A stretch of 64,000 bases of DNA from Aricia agestis (lineage: Eukaryota > Arthropoda > Insecta > Lepidoptera > Lycaenidae). Positions 46,501 through 55,500 of the stretch are shown here, piece after piece (the stretch's first letter is position 1; every line of letters starts with the position of its first letter). The notes under the pieces were generated by a model. The model saw only the letters and a list, made by a program, of their open reading frames with translations. It made no database searches and was not told the origin of the DNA. The DNA is taken from positions 1,208,001 through 1,272,000 of the forward strand of contig NC_056418.1 of NCBI RefSeq assembly GCF_905147365.1. Reading direction: 5' to 3'. The position numbers and the translations under genes are program-made.

Positions 46501-49500
46501 TCCACACTATAATATACTTTTGAATTTTTTTTGAAATGCGTTTTCGTGACCTCCAAAATTTCAAAACTGAAATGGTCTGGTAATAACTCAACTCAACTCA
46601 ATTTTGTGCGCGCGGCTTACACACAAAGTAATCTAACTTCATACTTTGCCACTTAATTGAATGTTTTCCGAGAGCATTCTTCAAGTATTTATCCCATTTT
46701 CCTTTAGTTTGTGGAGAATGCTTAGTCGACACCGTTCCTCCCGGGGATTATACAAAAATAAAATGCTTTGAAGCTAAGGCCAACTTGTACAAAATTGGGT
46801 TTATGCTTATCGTTTCTAGAAATCATCATTCATCGTTTCTAGAAATCATCATCATTTTCTTTATTAAAAATACAGTTATTGTTAAAACTTAGAGGAAGTT
46901 ATTCGTACAGGTACTTGAAGTGGTAAGGAGTTAAGTACATATCTTACACCATTGCATTGCCCTCAGATTATTTTCATTAATATCAGTAACGCAATACATA
47001 GTGTGATGATCAACGGTTAAGTTTAACCCAGATTTATTCCTAAATGTGAAGCAGGCCTCAACAATGTGGCAAACTTTAGCAATATTTTCTCTTTATCTTT
47101 GTATGTCATCGCTGAGATAAACCGTAGCCTGGATTAACATATAAACACACTATACAGCTTATTTTTTATCGAAAAAAGTCTGTCTATTCTCGCGGGAAAT
47201 ACTTTATTTTTGCTTATAAATAAATTGTCTAGCAGTATCCAAGTGTTACTATCTAATGTTTCTTGTCTTCTTTTCCTTTATATTATTTCTTGTATAGACG
47301 TCATTCGCCTAATACTGGTCCAATCCGTTCTGTAGGGTTACTCTGGGATGCAAATCCCTCTGGTGTAATATATGATTATGCAACCAGTGAGCGTGAGCGA
47401 AATGCCCAAGATTATGGTATCGAATTACATATATCAAATGTTATCGAGCAAGCGATACCGCGATGTACAGGCCGAACAGCGCCATCTGTTATCCAATCGC
47501 GGAACTAAATTTACTTATGAGTTTACAAATCTCAACACCTAGTATATGTATGTATTCTGTGTTCTAGTGTCTTAATTTTATGCCGTTAAAAGGGCGCAAG
47601 TCCCTTATATAGAGTTAACTGAAACTAGAAGCACTGAAGGAGTTAGTTTTGACTTCTACATTTCTATAAGAGATGCGTAGTCACGAATTTGTCCATACAC
47701 TTTTTAAAAAAGTTGATCTTTCAGCGCTGCTACTTTGACAGTGAACTTGGTATAAGCATAAAGTTAATATTATATTAACTTTATGGGTATAACTGCTGCA
47801 CTCAGTGGAACATTAATTACTTAATTGTAATTAATTCAAAATTTTGTTGTATGTTTGTTGTATGTTTATATCAAGTTTGTTGTATGAGAGGCCCCCTAAA
47901 ATACTTAATTTATTTTGTTTTTAGTATTTATTGTTATAGCGGCAACAGAAATACATAATCTCTGAAAATTTCAACTCTCTAGCTATTATCGTTCTTGAGT
48001 TACAGCCTGGAGACAGACAGACGGATATACAGAAGGACAGACAGACGGACAGACAGACGGACAAACAGACTGACAGACAGATGGACAGACAGACGGTCAG
48101 GAAGACGGACAGACATCAAAGTCTCAGTAATAGGGTCCCGTTTTTACCCTTTGGGTACGAAACCCTAAAAAACACACTTTTGAAAATCGGCCAATTTTAG
48201 AAGCTCATAGCGAGGCAATGATTGGAGATATTGCAAAGTGTAAAGGACAAAGTTGTATAGAATTTAATTAGCTTTTATTATGTAGTGAAAGAGAATTTCG
48301 TACAAAGCACCGTTTTTGATGAGTAAGCAAAAACCAAAAAACGGGACCTTCTTTGCCCCCCCTCCCTCGGGCTCACCTCGGAGGGGTCAAGACTTTTAGT
48401 ATGTTTATCTCTTAACTATTCTAAACAAAGTACCAAAGTTAAAATTTCTGCTTTCGACTTTTCCAAGCAGACCCCCATTTTGGGCATTCGTTTACTAGGC
48501 TAGTAAGAGACACGTATGACAGCTAGAGCGTTTGTGCACTACACTGAATTTTACCGTCATTAACGTCGATTGAAATTGAAATTGTCGTCGTCATTTAAAA
48601 GATGCGTACGATCCATGTGCAACCTAAAACAATCAGATAGTTGTCAGTCATATTTCAAAGACCTAAAGATATTAACGTTACCGTGTTTGTATATATATGA
48701 GTCTTTAGTATTCCTTAAGAAAAGTAATATACATTTATATGAAAAATTCAGTAGCACACGTCACAAACGGAAATTAAAAATGCCACTATCAAAAACTACA
48801 AAATTTAACAAAAGTACGTATGTAATGATGCCGAAACTTTACAATAAATTACCCAATGAAATTATAGAAATTGACGATTTAAATAAATTTAAGATAAAAT
48901 TAAAATCATTCCTAATCAAAAAAAGTTTTTACACAGTTAAAGAGTATTTAAATGAAATTCAATGATAATGAATAAAGTATTGTCCTGTAATGTTCAATTC
49001 CATTTTAATGTATTCCAATTTGTATGTTAATTAATATCAATGTTACATATTTACTTGAGAATCAATGAATATTTAAATATTTTGGCTGTTATTTAGTGAA
49101 TTTAGAGGATCCTATTTATTGTAATATTTGCATGCCATTAAAACGGCAAAACATGTACTGTTTTCGCAAACTTGTAACATCTTCTTATCATGTTTTGTGC
49201 AAATAAAGATATTGAATTGAATTGAATTGAATTGAATAGTATTATTACTTAATTTTGGAACACATGTAAAGCCCAAACACATTAAGTTTTGAAAGGGAGG
49301 TGTTTGGCTACCCGGTTGGTTTTGGATCTCACCTACAAATTACATTCGAATAAGGCCCTTGATAGCAGGATACAGCAATGTTTCATTCTGATAAGAGCTA
49401 CCATACCACGTCACCACACGTCCCGATTTCGGCGGGACAATCCCGCTATCAGGCCGTTTTTGTTTGAAAATGTCCCACTTTTCGTTATAAAGCAAGAATA

Positions 49501-52500
49501 ATCTAGTAATACATACTATTAAGCTTCTTATAGAATCGCTTGGAGATATAAATAATATAGAGGTAGAGGCCGTTCAGCGAAATCTTTTGCCAGAGGAACA
49601 CTTTTTTCGACTCGTTCCCGTGTCCTGCGAAGTCAATGTTGTCTATTGGCAAACTTCTACTAAATTGTACAATTTTGTATCGTCTTTTTAAGTAGAATTC
49701 TAAATGATAGTGGGACTACCTAGATGCAGAGTAAACAGAACTAACAAGTAGGCTGTCTTAGAGAATATCTCGAAATTTATACGTTTGTCATATCGGCCGG
49801 CGCGCGCCTTACTAATGCGACAAAGCATTGTGAAACATGTTGAAATTGACACTCACGCTCGCGTATATCCACCCGTTTGTTTGAAGTCGAGGTACTCATT
49901 TGTTCTGTCTACTCTGCTAGATGTGCCGCTTTGGTAAGAATATAATACGGCCACGTTAACCATACCGCAGAGTTCCGTCTGATCTTCCCGACGGGCGGGG
50001 GTCTGGCGGTGTCGTACGCGGCGCGGGTGCGGGCGACGCGCGCGCTGACGCTCAGCCGCCGCGACCGCGCCGCCGCCAAGCTGCGCCTCGCTCGCCGTGC
50101 TGTTGCCGCCGCCTTCCACGACGCGCTCGTTGGCGACAGGTCAGTGACTACTTGGGCTCCTTACAGATAGCAGATAAAACTGCAGCCGCCGACAGTTATT
50201 GAGGCTTGCAGTTGTGGTGTGCCGCGTATAACGGGTTTTTTAATGATATATGGGGGCAAACGAGCAAACGGGTCACCTGATGGAAAGCAACTTCCGTCGC
50301 CCATGGACACTCGCAGCATCAGAAGAGCTGCAGGTGCGTTGCAGGAATAAGGTAATAGAGGATGTTAGGGATGGGAAGGGAAGGAAATAGGGGAGGATAG
50401 GGAAGGGAATTGGGCCTCCGGTAAACTCACTCACTCAGCGAAACACAGTGCAAGCGCTGTTTCACGCCGGTTTTCTGTGAGAACGTGGTATTTCTCCGGT
50501 CGAGCCGGCCCATTCGAGCCGAAGCATGACTCTCCCACGTATGAAAGTTTGTCTTTTTTTTTCTATAGTGCAGTAGCCAGTTGTACCTATCTGCCGTTGG
50601 CAAGGGCCGTTCGTCTGTAAGGAGCCATTTGCCATTGGTCTTTAACTGCGGCATCTGCGTTAGCCTGCGATGATTACGTACGTGCAGACTGCAGAGGGGT
50701 TTTCGTTTATGGGTTTCTCTGACATTAGGCTTTGATGGCTAACCGTGATGGCGCTGCTAGCTAGCTATGCCGTATAACGTGAAGAACCCGTATAAAACCG
50801 TCACTTTGTGGAGTTGGGCTTTTAAAAACAGATTGATGGCATCAGCATAATTTCGAGTAACAGATACGTATTGATTTAGTAGATCACTACTATTATTGTG
50901 AATAGGAACACATAATCATTGCATTGAAGAATAACTCTTTATAACGCGGACAGATTGTATCATCATTAGTTTTACTCTAGAAGACATATTGTGCGTAATA
51001 AAAAGCTTTTGATTCATTCATTGTCGACAATACTCATAGTAAAACGTTCGTATCACAGAATGGGCAGTAATTGGGCGGTATTAACATGCAGCGCACTGCG
51101 GCAGTCGTTCCGGGCTGATTGTGTGGGACGTGCTCTATACGGGACCTGATGAGCCAACATACCTACCTTATCATTATTATTAAACTCGATAGCTTTTAGT
51201 TGTGACAATTATGATGTCTTTTGTGTTGATTTATTTTTTGCTACAGATTTTAATTGTCAACAATTTAACCGGTCACGCATAATTTTAAGATCGCATAATT
51301 GAAACTCGAAGTTGGCACACGTGTTCATTAAAAAAAATTGTGCACGCACCCATCCCGCTCCATTAATGACACAAGAGACAATCAAACTTACTAGACGACA
51401 GTAAGTGATACAGATAAAAATTGTCTCCTTTCAGGTACCACCACAAGCGCATTAGCCAAAACACCGACGAGATCCTAGCCAGCGTGAAGCTCGGCAACTA
51501 CTGGCGGAACAGCACCAAGCCGGACGTGATCCCCCCACCAGAAGACCAGCCCCGAAGACGTCGCAGTAGACGCAGTAGACCGCTCACCACCGACGGCTTC
51601 CCGGAAATCTCCATCACGAACCAATCAGACACCAAGACGATGAGGAAGAAGTATCATACGTTGAAGAATTTGGTGTACACGGAACCCGTGGAGAGCATCA
51701 AGGAGTTGAAGGAGAGGCCGCGGTCTGCCGGGTCCACCCTCAGGAAGAAGGAGGCGCTGACCAGACCGAGTATACTGGAGACCCTGGACTTTATTAATAC
51801 TGTCAAAGATTCTCTATGTGGTGAGTGAAAACTTAAGACCCCACCTCTACTAGTCTATTGCAACTTTCCTTATTCGGTCTAGTCAGTTTTTAAGCAAATC
51901 AGTATTCTCAATATCAAACCAACGTCAAACTCTCTCTGATTGGTCAAAAATTCCATTAAAATCAGTCGTTTAATCAATTTGTATTTATTTTGTAACCATT
52001 TTTTCTGTTCGATAGGATTCGAACTAGGCAACAAGGAACGAAGCTGTATTTTTGCAATAAAATAATATCATCGGGGACTCATATAGGCTGTTAGGTGACC
52101 CAAATCGTGGATTTATTATAGGAATACAGTAGATCCTCGCTTATCCGGCCCCTTCCTAATTTTTATTTATTAAAATTTAATTTGGGTAATACAAAATTTA
52201 ATTTATTTTTTATTTAATCAATTAATTTATTTATTTAGATCAGGTATCTTTGCCTTATAGACTAACATACATAGCATTTATACTAAAACTAAACTAAACT
52301 AAACACGTATTGTCTGTGACGTGGGGCGCGACGTGTTCGGAAGTCGTCCTCAGAAGCTCCTGTAGACGACTCCAATCGGCCAGAACTCCTCCTTTTCGAA
52401 GGTCGGTAGATGATGCGTCGGGACCCTCACCACAAAGGAGCTAAAATTGACTTTGTGGCGGGACTCCAAACGCTCGACCCTCAAGACGAAGTGGGTCTTG

Positions 52501-55500
52501 CTCCTGATGTAGTCCACGACCTGCTCGACCGTCCTGGACGTACGTGACAGCGGCGTCGCGAGAGTCTCACGCCGCAACAGCTGCTCGGGTCCTTCGGGTG
52601 CGGTGCTGCGATGGTAGCGGACGACGGGTTTCTTCTTCTTCCTCTCCACTCTTATAAACCCGTCATCATCACACTTTCGGTCCTTTTTGGAGAGAGGACA
52701 CTCTTTTGCAGGAGCCTCCTTTTTCCCTTTGTTTTTGAAGGCAGGGGAGGAGGCGGGGGGCAAGCGGCGACACTTGCGTAATTCTGCCGCGGCTCCGTTG
52801 CAAGCGGGGAGCGGGCGGCGGGGACAGCGGCGGCGGCGGCGATGACGTGCTCGTGCGTTGACCCGTCTGAAAGTGCTGACGGGCTGAACGTGATCGCCTG
52901 CCCACCACGACGGCGAGTGACGAACGCGGCATCAGACGACCTACATATTGAATTACCACTCTTTAATTGTGATAATTCATTACGTAGATCGCTGATCGTA
53001 GACTCTGATGCCTGCAGTCTACCTCGAACTTCGCCAACTCTTCTTTCAGGAGCTTGATGTCCTTTAAGAGGGTGACGACGCCGACGTGGTCCAGCGTCAC
53101 GGGCGACAGCTTGTGCAGTTTTTTCGCCACGAAAGCCGGCACCTCATCCGGATCCGTCTGCTTCAGCAAGGATATTATATCCTGCACGCTTCTTTCAGTT
53201 CCATCCCTCCGTCGCGATGGCATATTCGCGCTCTGACCGAGCGTCTCGTACAGCAACTGCTTTCCCTGGGCAATCTCCTCGCTGGTGAACGAGGACTTGC
53301 AGATCTGCAGTATGCTGATCTCGTCCATTGTATCGATCGTGCGCTGGATGAACGCCAGCAACCCATTCGCCACGAGCGCCATGGTGACGTGCAGCGGCAA
53401 TCAGCCGCGCGGTTCGCGAAAATATTAATTAATAATTAATATTAGCTGCGTAGTGCATAACGTGGAGCGTGACCTTCCGCTAGCTCAACACATTACACAC
53501 TCGAAATTTAAAACTAAACGTCCAGAAATAAAAGCTCCTTTAAGCTGGGTAGGTACCATGGATATATGAGTAGGTACCTAGTTTTCGGAAAATTATGTAT
53601 AATTTTGATGTATTGTACCTAATATGTGAAAATCTAAGCAACACCTACTCTATAATCTGACAAATTCGAAACGTTTGTCGGATTTAGGGGGGTCTACTGT
53701 AATTAATTGTCAATATCTCGCGTTAATCACTGTCTTTATGCGCTGCTCAGATATTTCTAATTAATATACATCCATTAATACTGTTATTAATTCCCCCGCG
53801 TACCTGACATGATCATTTATAATCCTATTGTTATTTTCCAACATGCATAAGCTTGATGCTCTACTTTGTAGAGCATCGTTGCTTATATATTGTTATGTTG
53901 TATTTTATTATTGTTACGTGCTAGGGTTCGAGGATTTTTTTTTATGGCCCCTATATGGGACCGCTTGTTCCCCCTTACATAATAAGGGACAATTATTTGC
54001 TGTTATTACATTGCTACATTTTTCATTGTTTATTCTTATTTACTAACAGTTTTTTACTTACATCATTAATCTTTTTCTATTTCATCCTTTACTTTCCTTT
54101 TAATACACTTTACTTCAGTTTCTGAACTTGTAATTTTTTCAATAACTACCATATTTTACATTTTTATTTATTTCCATATTTTCTATATATTCCTTATTTA
54201 CTTTACGTTACATCTGTATTTACATTCACATTTTGCTTATTTCTATATTGTAGATATTATATTTTCTTAACATTAGTATTATGTATTCTTAATTTTAAAT
54301 CAATACATTTGATTTCTGTTTTCAACTATAAATTACATTCTAATTCGTTTTTACAATTCAAATTGATATAATTTTTGCTGCAATTTTATTCTAAATATTA
54401 TATCGTTCTTTGCTCTTTATATGGCAGAGCCACTATTCAGAGTACACATTTTCAATCTGTTCCTTCATTTGGTTGTGCGCTTAACTGGGGATACAAGGGT
54501 TTTATTCAGCCCGGAAGTCCCGGCAAGAGGTGCAGTTGCTAGCAGGATTATGGCATCATAATAATGTTGCAATATTTGTAGGGCGCTATAGCGCGCGCAA
54601 TCTTAGGTGGTAACAAGGTGTTAAAACTAGAAGTTGGTAAAATTAATATGTTGTGCATGGTTGTCGTCCATCTTATGCTTTACATGCTCTCTTATTTTTA
54701 AAATAATATCATGTAATTTTTTTTTTTTTTTCTTTCGGGTTCGAGGATTTGGAGAGAAAGACCTGGTGACTCTCTTGAAGACTTTATTAACACTGCACTA
54801 AACACTAGGTCACAAGTGTTGCACTAAGTCCAAACACTAATCACTAGGTCCAATCACTAAGCAGCTGTCCTAGGTCGTAGCCAAGTCGCAGGTTTCACTG
54901 GTTCACTCACTATTGATCACTTGTTGTCGCCTCGAAGATCGCTCAGATCGAACTGACTCGCCGGGCCTGCCTGCGGCTTTTTATATGGCGAGACGAATTC
55001 CAGAAAGTTCCCGATTCACGTAAACAAGTAAACAACCGTGGGAACTTTCTAGGAGGCTCGAGCATGTACCACAATAAAACTGCCGTCCTTACGATAAGTG
55101 CAGTAAGTTGAATTTTTTGGTAAATTTAATTTAGACCTTATGGACTCAGTCATAAGGTCTAAATTAAAACACGTAAACAAACATTGGACCTTTCTAGAAG
55201 GTTCGAGTATGTACTTGCGCACCTCATGCCATCTAGTATTGGGGATTTATGTTGCCTGTGCTCCCTCGGTAAGTTTCGCTGGTTTGTCACTAGATGGCAC
55301 CACGTGTCCGTATACCATTATGAATTCAATCAGAGTGCCATTTTGCTAGGTTTATTCCGCCGCGCTAAAAGCCCGCGATATAAATTACCATAATATTTGA
55401 CTTTGTGATCATCCTCAGTATCAGAGTCCGGGACATCCGACACGGAGGACTCTGGTGGGGGATGGGGCGGTGCGGACGCGTGGGTGGTGTCGCAGGCAGC

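Noticed and set aside
47263..47508. 82-codon open frame with a Tyr/Arg-rich start
   Set aside because: No domain, no splice-phase link to neighbours, AT-rich intron; likely chance.
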